NCBI GenBank assembly: GCA_036872755.1
Contig: JAVHNS010000005.1
Coordinates: 2,294,001-2,358,000, forward strand
Source of the DNA: Orbilia blumenaviensis
Taxonomy: Eukaryota; Ascomycota; Orbiliomycetes; Orbiliales; Orbiliaceae
DNA: 64,000 nt
Reading direction: 5' to 3'
In this document: piece by piece, positions 22,583 through 33,200 of the stretch
How positions within the stretch are numbered: the stretch's first letter is position 1
How the letters are laid out: each line of letters starts with the position of its first letter
Made by a program: the position numbers and the translations under genes
The notes under the pieces: model-generated
The model's database searches: none
Told to the model about the DNA's origin: nothing
The model's input: only the letters and a program-made list of their open reading frames with translations

Positions 22583-25500
22583 ATGATGAAGCTATCCATA
22601 GACGGCGCACGACAATGGGAACTACTACGGGTAATACAAGAGCTATTCTGCAGTTCTCTGCCGTGTTACAGCCTCCCACCCAGTCAACCGGTTTCGCCAC
22701 AGCATCGCAAGCTTCGGACATTCTTTCAATTCGATATACGAATGATCCTTTCGCATATTCAAGAAGATTCAGATCTTCCAAAAGAGTCATTTGGAGAATG
22801 CCTTCGTTCATTAGACGAGCTTCTCCAAGCATTCGAGGATATCATAGATGATGGTATCGTTTTAGGGAAGTCTCAAGAAGTTGATTCTCGGAATTCCTCG
22901 CAAACCGAGGTACGCGTAGCCAACATCTGAATAGTATCATACTAGCGGCTAGCGCGTTAAGGTCCAAGATCTGACATGTTTACAGTGTTTTCAGTACCCA
23001 AAGTTAGATATTGTAAAAAATAAACTGGCCGGGGTAGAAGAGCACCAAAATGTGATAGAACATCTGGACTCCTTCATCTATCTCAGAGATGACCAAGATT
23101 ATGCGGCAATGATAGAGGTCATCAAGGCATTCCAAACGAGTATGCAACAAATTTATAAATATTCTCAAACCTCAGAGAATGATGCCCTCAATACGAAGAT
23201 CAAGAGACTACCGGAAGCGAAAACCTGCCTCGAAAGCTTGGACGCAGATGCCACGGGTGAGCCTTACCATCTCGTACGTGATATGATCAAAAGTTTGCAC
23301 AGCAGTATCATAAGCCGCCTGCCAGGTTGTGTCTCCTCTCACAAAGCGAGACTTCATCTACCAGTTCGCCAAGAGGTTAAGCACACTGCACCAGGTGACA
23401 GCTTAAACGTAGACGTTTACTTCTCTACATGCACAAATCCACGTAGCTGGCAGGACACAAAGTGCATGGTCCAATGGTTAGTTAGCAGCTATTGACACCA
23501 ATTATGGAATTTTTTCGGGCGGCTAATACTATAATCAAATATTCTACCCTTAGTGACTCAAGCAGCTGCAGTCAACCTCGATCAAAGGTAGACAACCTTT
23601 GTCATGCAATAGGCCGGTGCCAAAGACGGAAACGAGAATTGCATCTTTTATCGACAGGTGAAAGTCTGCAGAGTTTTTCCAACTCCCCGCGATTGAATTC
23701 AAGTCAATATCCGAGCGTATCTCTACGACAACTCCTCGACGAAGGCCATTTCTCTCACTTTGGCAAGCATAAAGTTTCTCTTAAAGAAAGGAGAATATTG
23801 GCAGTATTACTCGCCCATTTAATGCTCGAGCTTTGCGATGGACCTTGGATCCGTGAAACTTGGGATGCGAGTAATATATTCTTTCTTTATAACATATCTG
23901 CACAAAGAATAGTAAACCTTCGACAACCCTATATTGATAGCCCTCTGTCACACAATCAAGGAGGACAAGCACAAGCGTCAGTTGGGGGTCTAGGTGCCAA
24001 TACTATATCTGACAGCTACGATCCAGACGAAAGCGATCGACTCCATAAATACCCTTTGATTCTTGATTTTGCCCGCCTGTTAGTCGAAATCCAGCATGGC
24101 GAAACAATTCGGCCAACAGAAGCAGATTGCCAGGCGGGAACCTTCGAGGAAACTCCCGATACACCATACTTCATGATTGATAGAGTATTCGGCGAGATAT
24201 CCGACGATATATATGAAAACTATAAGTCTTCTATTGAAGCCTGTTTGGATTGCGACCAATTTCTCCCCGAGGCTACTTCATTCGACGACTCTCAGTTTCG
24301 AGATCTCGTCTACCAGAACATAGTTGCTCCATTAGAAAAGGAACTCCTCGAGGGCTTCAAAATCACTATCGCAGAGCTCAATGTTTTACAGTCCGAATAT
24401 AGAACAACATCTCAAAAGCCGCCCCCCACCCATATTCCCGACCCGACGGTTAGGGAAAATAACAACGCCCGATATACTCCCCAAACGACTCCCCAAACGA
24501 CTCCCCAAACGACTCCCCAAACGACTCCCCAAAGAACTCCCCAACAGCCGCCCCAAGCGACTCCCCAAACAACTCCCCAAACAACTCCCCAAACGACCCC
24601 CTTCAGTTACGCAAAGGTCAATTCTTTAAGCAAAGAATACCCTATCGTGAACGGGCGTATGGGTATATCCCAAGTCAGGGTGGACACCTTCTCCAGCTCT
24701 GTCTCCAGCTGTGCTGAAATATACCCACCCGAGTCATTCAAAATTGCGATTATCTGCCCTATGGCTGTTGAACTGGCACCTGTCCTAGCAATTCTGGACG
24801 TTGAATACAAATCCATCCCCTTTACAATGCAAAGAAACAACTACACCCTTGGACGAATTGGAGAGCACAACGTTGTTGTTACTGTCATGCCCGGAATCGG
24901 CAACAATCGTGCTGCAGCCGTAGTAACACAGTTGACGAACGATTTTAAATCACTACAATTCGGACTACTCGTAGGGATAGGAGGTGGTATCCCCGATTTT
25001 CCGCAGCACGATATCAGACTCGGTGATGTCGTAGTAAGTAAGCCCACAACGACCTTTGGAGGGGCCGTCCAATTCGATCGAGGAAAAACTCACCCAGATC
25101 GTTTCGAGAGAACCGGACATTTGAACAAACCCTCTTGGTTCCTCATGGCAACCCTAGAGAAGCTGATTGCCCAACAAACAATAGAACCCAGCAAAGTTGG
25201 TGATTATTTGCTGGAAATGACAAAGAGGAAGCACCACATGGTTCAAAAGGGATATGTCCACCCAGGCGAGGAGAACGACGTATTGTATGAGCACGACTAC
25301 CGCCATGAATCACAGACTCCCAATTGCACGACTTGCAATCAAAGCAGAGCAGTCAAGCGACCTCAAAGGCCGACTAGAGAACCTATAGTTCATTATGGGA
25401 CAATCGGATCGGCTAACACCGTCCTAAAAGACGGGGATACCCGCGAGCAACTCAGAAGGGATCTTGGAATCATGTGTGTAGATATGGAGGCAGCTGGAAT

Positions 25501-25657
25501 AATCGATGATCTGCCATGCTTGGTAATCCGAGGCATTTGTGACTATGCGGACTCGCATAAAACGAAGAAATGGCAGCCGTATGCAGCCGCGACCGCTGCT
25601 GCATTTGCAAAGGAGTTTCTTTCTACTGTTCAGCCTGATTTCAGCGCCTATCATTAG
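22583..25657 (+). CDS. DUF7580-like protein fused to a Pfs (PNP_UDP) nucleoside-phosphorylase domain
   Basis: Three exons: 22583-22909, 22986-23476 and 23554-25657, 973 residues. The first two thirds are helical and end with LAHLMLELCDGPWIRETWDASNIFFL, a pattern I associate with the fungal DUF7580 domain. A TPQTTPQ low-complexity linker (about residues 581-621) leads to a Pfs/nucleoside-phosphorylase domain (about residues 667-965): FKIAIICPMAVELAPVL, MPGIGNNRAAAVV, LVGIGGGIP, HYGTIGSANTV, then VDMEAAGI and VIRGICDYADSHK. The M-E of MEAAG and the following D of CDYAD match the nucleoside-binding and catalytic positions of MTA/SAH nucleosidases and phosphorylases. A CTTC pair sits in the usual insertion. 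Pfs domains are common fronts of fungal STAND proteins, but here no NTPase is attached. The enzyme probably acts on a purine nucleoside or nucleotide. The exact start is uncertain because the N-terminus is shorter than I would expect. Confidence 0.83.
24477..24600 (+). repeat. 12-bp coding tandem repeat (TPQT linker)
   Basis: About ten tandem copies of a CCCCAAACGACT-type 12-mer, coding for T-P-Q-T with variants (TPQR, TPQQ, PPQA). It forms the linker between the helical N-terminal part and the Pfs domain of the surrounding gene. Copies at both ends are nearly identical with a diverged centre, so copy number is likely to vary between strains. Confidence 0.9.
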
Positions 25658-26237
25658 CGACTGCATCGCGAGATAGATGCAATGTATTATATAGTGCTAT
25701 CTTATTGCTATCTTTTATGCGGTAGTTGCAATCTGCATGCCGAGTAGCTTTGTACTCTGATATATAACTTTAAATGTATCTAGATTGTATTTCATGGGTT
25801 TCTTTTAATGGAATTACCAATGCTACGAGACTAATTGTGATAGAAGGGTAAAATGAAACTAGACTACCCTTGGCTATTATACCAAGAGGTCAGCGATGCT
25901 GTATCGTGTGATGCAGCGTGATTATTAGGGGTGCTGGCGGAGGCTTGCTGTGACGGTTTGAAGCTGGAAGAGCTCAGCCGAAATTGAATACAAAAAAGTT
26001 CCCTCCGATTATCACCAACGTACTACCACCAAACATTGTCGAGAACCTCAATCCCTTCATCAACCTCCATTATTTCCACCACCGAACATATATCTCCACA
26101 GGTACCACAGCTCCTCATTATCTAGATATCCATCCAAGCACCCTTTTGAAGCACTAGACGCTCATCCACCTATACTGACAAGGACAGACATCTCCAGGAA
26201 CATCACAGCTATTGCTCCTTCTGAGCTCGCTTCATCA
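25658..26237. other. Intergenic spacer with CT/CA-rich leader
   Basis: A 580-bp interval. From about 26010 to 26237 the plus strand becomes rich in C, A and T with few G (ACTACCACCAAAC, CAACCTCC), as is usual for fungal 5' leaders, so transcription of the next gene probably starts there. Confidence 0.45.
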
Positions 26238-28430
26238 ATGTCTCCCCCTCCTCCTCCTCCTCCTCCTCCTCCTTCACTCACTCTTCCTCCCCCTCCTACA
26301 TGGCCAGCCAGATTTACTTACTCAAACACCAGCACGCAAGATCAAACCCTAGAGAGTCTTGTCTTCACTGAGTTCAAGCAATTCTTTCTGTCCAGTCGGT
26401 TCAATTATGGAACTCCTCCATCTCGCCGTCGGCGTATCCTCGCTGCTTTTAGGAGTCCCTTCAATGCCCATAACATCGAATCCTTCTGCTCTCGTCACCA
26501 GGTTTCGCAGAATGCTGTCTCTACAGCACTGGACAATCTGGTGAACCAGCTCGTGTTTAACAGTCCCAAGAAACCACAAATAATCATTGCACCCATTCGT
26601 TTTCCAGGAAGCTCTGGATTTACGGGGCAAGACTATTTTGGAAGTCATCAGGCTAACACAGTCGGACCTGTTGATAGGGATACAGAAATGCCTGATGCAC
26701 CGCCCACAAAAAACGCGTCCACCTTAGAGAAACAAACTCAGGTTCAGGAGGCTATACAATCTCAAGAGTCCATACAGTCTCAAGAAGCCCTACAGTCTCA
26801 GAGGAACGCCCAGTCTCAAGATCAAGGAGCCGCCATGAAGGTAGAACCTCCTGTTCAGAAGACAGTGGCATCCATTGCCCCACCCCCCTTATCATCGCTC
26901 GCTCAGTCTTTTATTGCACGTTTGAAAGCATCCTCGAAGATTGGAGGTGGGGTATCGAAGGAAACGGCGTCCAACCAAAAGGTTAATACTTCTGTAAAGG
27001 AAGACTTTTTCCCAGTTCCGTCGTATACCCCTCTCCCTGTCCTTATCGGTGGCAGCCACATAGCAAGAGCAAACAGTCCTTTACTCGCTTCAGGATCTTC
27101 GGAAAGGAGCAAAAAGATAAATTCTGTGCTAAAGGAGATAGCGGGAGCCGGTAAGTCTGCAGCAAATGTCCCATATTTGCTAATCTCTCGCCATTTGAAG
27201 AGGCGACGAGATAGCTCGGTACGAAAGTATAGTCGCAGGGAAAAACGGCAACAGATTGCGGCTTCCCCACCCGATCTCACAATACAACCGCAGGCAAGGA
27301 TTGAAGAATGCGCCAATCCTCAAACTGGCTCACTAGATAATGTTGGCCACAAGGTGGAGGTACTAACTCTCACGTCTGGTAGTGCAAAGGATCGGGAAAT
27401 TGGTTTCTCTTCTTCCCCACCTCAATCCCTTGCCTTACCTATCACTACTTGCCCTTTTCCGCCTTCCCTCAGCCGCAAAATATCGGTCAAAATACCAATA
27501 CCCAAAACACCCAACGATATACTGGAACAACCCTTGGTCACCAAGGTGAATATTCCAGCTCCTAAGGCTGACCCTCTACCGCCAATTGTGCAATCAATTA
27601 CTCCTCTACCGACAACACCCCCGTTGCCGATCCCGCCGCGTTCAATCCCGCCTCCAAGCTGCAGCCCCAGGTTGCTTTCTTGTATCGTTGAAGATGCAAT
27701 CTTGAAGAACTTTCCTTCACTTCACCAGATTTTTCTCCCTTACCCGGTTCAATTCACAATCTTGACGGAAACACAATCCGTTCTAGAATGTGTATGCTAC
27801 AACTTTGCCAAGAAATGGCTGCCGCACTTAACCAGTATTCCGAAGTTTTCCCACCCTGAATCTGCAGAGTTGAGTCAATGGGTTCGAACGATTACTTCAC
27901 ATCACACAATTTCCAAGGTGCCAGAAATAGCGTTTGATGTTCACTTCATACGTCATATAAAAAGGGCAGCCAGTGGACAGCAATTTCTACGCGATAGTGC
28001 TGGTTCCCTTGTAACCCTAAGGAACCAAACAGTTCATAGGCACAATTTGGACTGCAAAGAAATAGAAGCGATATTGCATCTAGCAGTAGACCTTGCTATC
28101 TTCATGAGAAGCCCCGTCGAAGCAGCGTACTTGGAAAAGATCTGGGGAAAACAGAGAGAACTAGCTGATAGCTTGGAAAAACAACTCTTAGACATCAGGG
28201 CAAAAGCGAGGGTGGAGTTACTAGACCTCTACATTCGCAACGATGGGCGCCCAGGATGGGATGTTGCAGCAATACAGTTGGGACGGGAGAGAACGTTGTT
28301 GGTGATGGAAAACATGAAATTAAATCCAGACGATCTCAAAGCCTTGAAGAATATATCAAAGCCTCAAGTGGAAAACATGGCAGTCGCCGAGGACGATGTT
28401 CCTATGGATATCAGCGATGGACCCGACTAG
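26238..28430 (+). CDS. Proline-rich protein of unknown function
   Basis: Intronless frame of 730 codons. It opens with a polyproline tract (MSPPPPPPPPPPS) encoded by a pure CTC/CCT repeat. Residues about 25-110 look folded (LVFTEFKQFFLSSRFNYG, FCSRHQVSQNAVSTALDNLVNQLVF), and the arrangement hints at a small helical DNA-binding-like fold, but no family is clear. A glutamine/serine repeat (QSQEALQSQ) and long disordered Ser/Pro regions follow. A basic patch (LISRHLKRRRDSSVRKYSRREKRQ, split by short neutral runs) near residue 325 could serve nuclear import. The last 200 residues are again helical (LHQIFLPYPVQFTILTETQS, VTLRNQTVHRHNLDCKEIEAIL). A scaffold or nuclear regulator is plausible but not shown. 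Confidence 0.75.
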   Translation: MSPPPPPPPPPPSLTLPPPPTWPARFTYSNTSTQDQTLESLVFTEFKQFFLSSRFNYGTPPSRRRRILAAFRSPFNAHNIESFCSRHQVSQNAVSTALDNLVNQLVFNSPKKPQIIIAPIRFPGSSGFTGQDYFGSHQANTVGPVDRDTEMPDAPPTKNASTLEKQTQVQEAIQSQESIQSQEALQSQRNAQSQDQGAAMKVEPPVQKTVASIAPPPLSSLAQSFIARLKASSKIGGGVSKETASNQKVNTSVKEDFFPVPSYTPLPVLIGGSHIARANSPLLASGSSERSKKINSVLKEIAGAGKSAANVPYLLISRHLKRRRDSSVRKYSRREKRQQIAASPPDLTIQPQARIEECANPQTGSLDNVGHKVEVLTLTSGSAKDREIGFSSSPPQSLALPITTCPFPPSLSRKISVKIPIPKTPNDILEQPLVTKVNIPAPKADPLPPIVQSITPLPTTPPLPIPPRSIPPPSCSPRLLSCIVEDAILKNFPSLHQIFLPYPVQFTILTETQSVLECVCYNFAKKWLPHLTSIPKFSHPESAELSQWVRTITSHHTISKVPEIAFDVHFIRHIKRAASGQQFLRDSAGSLVTLRNQTVHRHNLDCKEIEAILHLAVDLAIFMRSPVEAAYLEKIWGKQRELADSLEKQLLDIRAKARVELLDLYIRNDGRPGWDVAAIQLGRERTLLVMENMKLNPDDLKALKNISKPQVENMAVAEDDVPMDISDGPD
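26246..26276 (+). repeat. CCT trinucleotide repeat coding polyproline
   Basis: An uninterrupted CTC/CCT run coding ten prolines at the N-terminus of the protein above. Trinucleotide slippage here would change the proline number without breaking the frame. Confidence 0.9.
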
Positions 28431-28962
28431 CTTCGATGTAACTTCTTGTGTTGATCCGAGCCCTAGCTACAAGGCCAGCTTCAGAAGAAAGTTAAATTCT
28501 CTCTCTTGGAGCCCACAGAATCTCAACCCGTAAATTTTGAGGTCTGACATCCAGGAGTTTTGTTCTCGATCTCATGGCATGTCACCCTGTTTCTTACCCT
28601 CCGGTTATGAGAACGTCGTTCCAATCTTGCTAGTGAGTCTCTCAAATGTGTTGAGAATCGTTGGAGTTATATACGCTAACCAAATCCAGCGATTCCCAAA
28701 TCTGGAAATCCTGAAAATAGTACGGCCAGAACTATTATCTCCTTCGAATGTTTTCCATAACTTTTAAGCGAAGGAAGAAGGGTGATTAATTTCTGGTTAC
28801 GATTCAACAGCTTATGGGCCATCATGTATTTCCAATCCGATTGAATACAATTCCTTGAGATTACTAATTGATCCTCATCGAAACAACCGTAAATGAAACA
28901 TTGTCCAGATACGGAATAGTATGTCCGAATTTGGAGTGGCACTTGCTCCTTTAGGATATTTG

Positions 28963-28975
28963 TTCTCGAATCTTC
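28963..28975 (+). promoter_or_regulatory. Heat-shock element upstream of HSP30
   Basis: TTCTCGAATCTTC is a perfect three-unit heat-shock element (TTC-nn-GAA-nn-TTC), the binding site of trimeric HSF1. It lies about 380 bp before the HSP30 start codon and about 155 bp before the TATA box. Confidence 0.7.
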
Positions 28976-29098
28976 CCCAACATTCTCCCAACTTCTCGCA
29001 ACACCTTTTCGGAGTGACTCTGCATGTTCCATAAGCGCGATGCATTTCTAATAGCTAATTAACAAGCGTCGTAATCGTTTAACGCGCACCCCAGGTCC

Positions 29099-29111
29099 TT
29101 CGAGGGGCTTC
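29099..29111 (+). promoter_or_regulatory. Second, gapped heat-shock-like element with STRE core
   Basis: TTCGAGGGGCTTC fits a gapped heat-shock element with a degenerate middle unit, and it contains AGGGG, the core of the fungal stress-response element. It sits about 20 bp upstream of the TATA box, which supports a role, but the match is imperfect. Confidence 0.4.
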
Positions 29112-29131
29112 TGCCTGATAGATGAAGTGGG

Positions 29132-29139
29132 TATATAAA
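29132..29139 (+). promoter_or_regulatory. TATA box of HSP30
   Basis: TATATAAA in a GC-flanked context, about 215 bp before the HSP30 start codon and downstream of both heat-shock-like elements. It implies a 5' leader of roughly 150-190 nucleotides. Confidence 0.6.
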
Positions 29140-29353
29140 CGACTGGATTCAGCTTTGTTGATCCCAAAATCTTTTTTTCAGCATCGTTCACATCATTATA
29201 CTCTTGAGCCTCATCCGCAATCAATACCTCTCCAATTCTCACTCTAAAACCATCTCTTGATATATACATATACCTTCAATTGACGATCTCAAGATCTCTT
29301 TCAACATACTTCATTTGAATCTTTTAACTAAATCTCAAAAGAAATCAATCAAC

Positions 29354-30226
29354 ATGCCTTTCGTCCGCTTCCAACCAGTTTCCTTCCAAGCCCCTGCCGC
29401 TGATCCCTTCGTTGACTTTTTGGCCGCTGCCTTAGCCGCAGAGAACACTCCATCTCGTTGCCACCCTAAGTCAAACAAGCCAGCAGCTTGCACACCAGCT
29501 CAATGCCAAACCAGCTCTTGTGCTCCCCGCCAAACTCGTGTAGTGAAGCGTTATATTACCCCTAAATTCGACGTCTCTGAAACTGCAGACGCCTACATCC
29601 TTGAAGGAGAACTCCCAGGAGTCTCCAACAAAGCCTCTATCTCTGTTGACTTTGACGACGCTCAAACCATTGTCGTCAAAGGTGAAATCAGCCGGGCCAG
29701 GCGACCATTCGCTAAGGTTGAGGGAAAACATCAAGAATTGACTGAAGAAGCCCTCCAGGCTTCCGCGGCTGCTCAGGAAGTCGCCGCCGTTACCACTGCT
29801 GATGGTGAAACTGTCGTCTACGACGATGCTGCTTCCGTGTCAAGCGGAAGTTCTAAGCCAAAGGCTGCCACCGTCGAAGATGAGATCGACGAATCAGAAA
29901 CCGCCTCCAACGCCTCCTTTGAAGTTGTCGACGGGCCACTCCTAACCAAGGCCGACAAGGGAAAGGGTCCAGCAAGAGATGCTGATGTTGAAATGACTGA
30001 AGCCGCCGAAAAACCAGCCGAACCAACCACCGAAAAGAAGGAAAAGAAGCCAGAGAGGACTGCTAAGTACTGGATCGCCGAACGACCAGTTGGTGTCTTC
30101 GAAAGGAAGTTCAAGTTCGAGGGTCTCATCGACCAGGATAACGTCCGTGCTATTCTCGAGAACGGTCTTTTGACTGTAGTCATCCCTAAGAGGGAAGCCT
30201 TCGTCAGGAGCGTCTTGATCAACTAA
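29354..30226 (+). CDS. HSP30-type small heat-shock protein (alpha-crystallin domain)
   Basis: Intronless, 290 residues from ATG 29354; the more upstream in-frame codon at 29315 is not an ATG. Fungal HSP30 proteins are ATP-independent holdases that bind unfolding proteins in heat and other stress. The N-terminus (MPFVRFQPVSFQAPAADPF) is typical. The alpha-crystallin domain starts at about residue 75 (ITPKFDVSETADAYILEGELPGV) and resumes at about residue 235 (KYWIAERPVGVFERKFKFEGLIDQDNVRAILENGLLTVVIPK). The A-x-L-x-N-G-x-L signature is visible as AILENGLLTVVIP. Between the halves lies an acidic insertion of roughly 115 residues with several Ser/Glu-rich runs, a known habit of this family though long here. 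Promoter elements upstream fit heat-shock induction. Confidence 0.93.
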   Translation: MPFVRFQPVSFQAPAADPFVDFLAAALAAENTPSRCHPKSNKPAACTPAQCQTSSCAPRQTRVVKRYITPKFDVSETADAYILEGELPGVSNKASISVDFDDAQTIVVKGEISRARRPFAKVEGKHQELTEEALQASAAAQEVAAVTTADGETVVYDDAASVSSGSSKPKAATVEDEIDESETASNASFEVVDGPLLTKADKGKGPARDADVEMTEAAEKPAEPTTEKKEKKPERTAKYWIAERPVGVFERKFKFEGLIDQDNVRAILENGLLTVVIPKREAFVRSVLIN

Positions 30227-33200
30227 GTCACTCCTTGACCAAAATAAAGTTATTCTCCCTTTGATCATTTTCATGTCATTTCTTAGAAGCTCGGAATCTC
30301 TACTTTCATTTTTGATGTTTTTTGCCTGTTAGCTCGAGTTGGAAGTAGGGATACCATGATGCATAGCATATGGCGTTTATTCTTCGGAGCCTGTTTTTTG
30401 GATGCTTTTCTCTCTCTGCAACTTACTTATACAATCATACTAGCTAGTATTTTGCTGTTATAATCTCTTTGTTACATGCGCATGTACACTTAATCGATCG
30501 ATCGGTTCAATTCGAATTCGCTGAAGTTCCAGATCAAGTCCTTCCGGACTCTTAACCTCAACCCGTAACGTAGAGCGTGATCTTCAGCATGGTAGCCTAG
30601 TATACTCATACCACGTGAATCTCCTAGAGTCATGCCTATAGTTGTAGATAATTTCATAACTTAAAACCCGTTGCCAATTTACAGCTGACCGTAGACAAGA
30701 CCCATGCAGGTACCGCGTACCGGATCAACTTAGAGCCATCAGTGTGTTTGTAAATGGTCGGTTATTTTCTCAAGCCGTAAATCGAACCCGCCAAAGCATT
30801 CAAGACCCGGTAACCATATCCTTGTCGAAATGTATGTAGAATATTACTTGTCGAAGTTGCCGGCGTACTCTTAGATCCTTGCATATATATTCGATTTGCC
30901 CCTTCCATGTCGGGTATTGTTGGCCCCTAGAAATAAAAATCCATGATCCCCGCTCTCCATCGATAGACTAGCTGACAACTGTCAGCGTCGCAACTGGATG
31001 GCTTCCCCAATAGAACTTGTGGTCGGTAAAATTAATTCACATTGTATTAGCCAAGTGATAAAGCCACAGCTCTACAAAGCGCCCTCGTGATACTAATATA
31101 TCTTAAGCATTCTTATCCCCGAAAATAAGTTGCCACGCGATCGCAGTAAGTACCTACCCAAAATTCTCACCTCCGCCAGGTAGTAAGACGATATCTCCAT
31201 TTTTACGAAATGTATCCCAAAACTCCGCTTAAAGGCTTAAGGTATCGCGATAGACATGATAATACCCAAAGGTACCTTAACTCCCTTTGATTTGCTACGG
31301 AAATAAGACCGTTTACTTCGTGGCTACAAATCGGTTAAAGACTAGCCGACTGATACTATACTGCACACAACGGGGTTTACATTAAAACGTTAGCTGCATA
31401 TTTCTGCATATATATTCTGCTCTAGCCTTGAACTAAAGAAACTTGGGCAGGATCTATACAAATATTCATGATATGATAAGGGTGCGGCAGTGCGGCAATT
31501 CAAGTTAAGAAATCGGGACATTATAATGGTTTTTTATGCATACTACGGCCCGAAAACCAGCAGGTGGGAGTATAGATTAGCTTGGTTTACGAGACCAGGT
31601 TCGCCGGGGTTTAAGAATACATCCTGCAATGTTTAAATCTACGGAAAACACAGCTCGGCATAATTGAGCCCCGAACTAACCAACTCTTTTTCAATATCCT
31701 TGCCAGCTAGATTGACAGAAGATTTCAGAGATTTGATCCCAATCCAATTGTTCAAGGTCGACAAATACACGTACGGGTACATGAGATTCTACAGGCCTCA
31801 GAGCTGCACATTCCTAGGCCCATATGATACTACACCGAACTGACCGATAGAGCAAGACATTCCGCTATTTGACTAGGACATTCTATGAAACGAGCCATCG
31901 CACAAAACTGTTGCAATGTTGGTGTAGGATACAGTTACATTACTACCGTTTCGAAGAAATCGCCCAGCCAATGCAATATTATACGCTTGCACAATTGGAC
32001 AAACTACTTACGCAGTCCGACCACTAATTAAATCCCAGCTTTGGTCAATTGAGCTCCCTTTGCAATCTAGGCTCGACGACTAAGTCCTCCGCCAATAAAG
32101 CTAAGCAAAGAGCCTTGTAACGCAGTTGAAGTCCAAGAAATTCATTATTAAGTCCGTTAAGAGGCCCATGCATCTCGGCCCAACACAAGCCCGTTTTTGA
32201 TGACATGCCGTTAGACCTCGTTAAAACCTTCCACCCAAATAACCTCATCCATACCTCACTACCCCAGATTGAGTCTAACGTCTCTACCAAATGGAGCCTC
32301 TTAGGAGCTGGGAAATGATGGACACCCAAGAAAAAAAAACGGTAGCAGGTTGATCTTTCCAACGGTCTTTCGTTCGTCCGGAGCGGCTCTCCGCAAGCTC
32401 GAATACCTGGCTTAAGTCCGTCGCTTCCTCCCAGCTCGCGCCAGGAACAGCCACGCTAGTGATCTTAGCAGCGTGTGAAGCAAGGGCGGACCCAAGCTCA
32501 AGGTTCAGGGTGCTGGCTCGATTGATGTAATAAGTCAATTGAGTTTTTCAACTCTAGACTACCGCAGGGAAATTCAATCGCTTCACTCAACCCTCTCGGC
32601 TTTGCGGTTCACAAGCCTGTGCGACTGCAAGCTGCAGCCGGTGTAATTTCATCCGCATGGTTTTCGGAGTTTGTGTTCCATGTTCTTAGGGAGGCTTGAT
32701 GCAATGTTTAATTCTAGAATTCGTCTCTACTGCACATTGAGGAACATATTCTAGGAAGAAAGGTCTAGAGCTCCAGATGTGTGATCTTTTTGTGATGCGG
32801 GCTTGCTGTTGTGGAATGCGGCTTGCTTACAAGAGCACGAATGTAAGCGCAGGTGGAAACAGAACCCTCTGTTGGTCGGAAGGCAGCCGCGTATCCGGCC
32901 GCGGGTCAAGGAAGGAGCTACCGACAGTCCAACCACATCTGCATTCGGGCTTCCCGAATGTTGGTTCTGGTTGGTGGGATTGCGCAAGTGCTATCAAAAT
33001 GACATATCTCCGGTTCAATTCACATTTCTCAATCAACTAGCATTGAAAAATACCTTCGTCGGCCCACAAATCTAGACATCACCACTAGATCCCAACCCCT
33101 TAGTGGATAGATGGAACAAGTCCCGAGAACTTCGATGGCGTCGAAGATGCCACGACCACCGCGGAATGACCCACTTCCCATAGCATTGAGTCTAGAATGT

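Larger units (their letters stand above)
28676..29269 (-). pseudogene. Possible degenerate minus-strand reading frame
   Basis: Read on the minus strand, one frame runs for nearly 600 bp with a single TAG at 29047-29045. Before it lies MYISRDGFRVRIGEVLIADE... RLRRLLISY, after it KCIALMEHAESLRKGVARSW... CFIYGCFDEDQLVISRNC. The composition looks protein-like but I recognise no family. The segment also contains the heat-shock element and TATA box of HSP30 on the other strand, so it may be a chance open stretch in a promoter. An intron removing the stop would need very weak sites. Confidence 0.2.

Noticed and set aside
22434..22832. 132-codon minus-strand frame
   Set aside because: It is antisense to the first exon of the DUF7580-Pfs gene and has no features.
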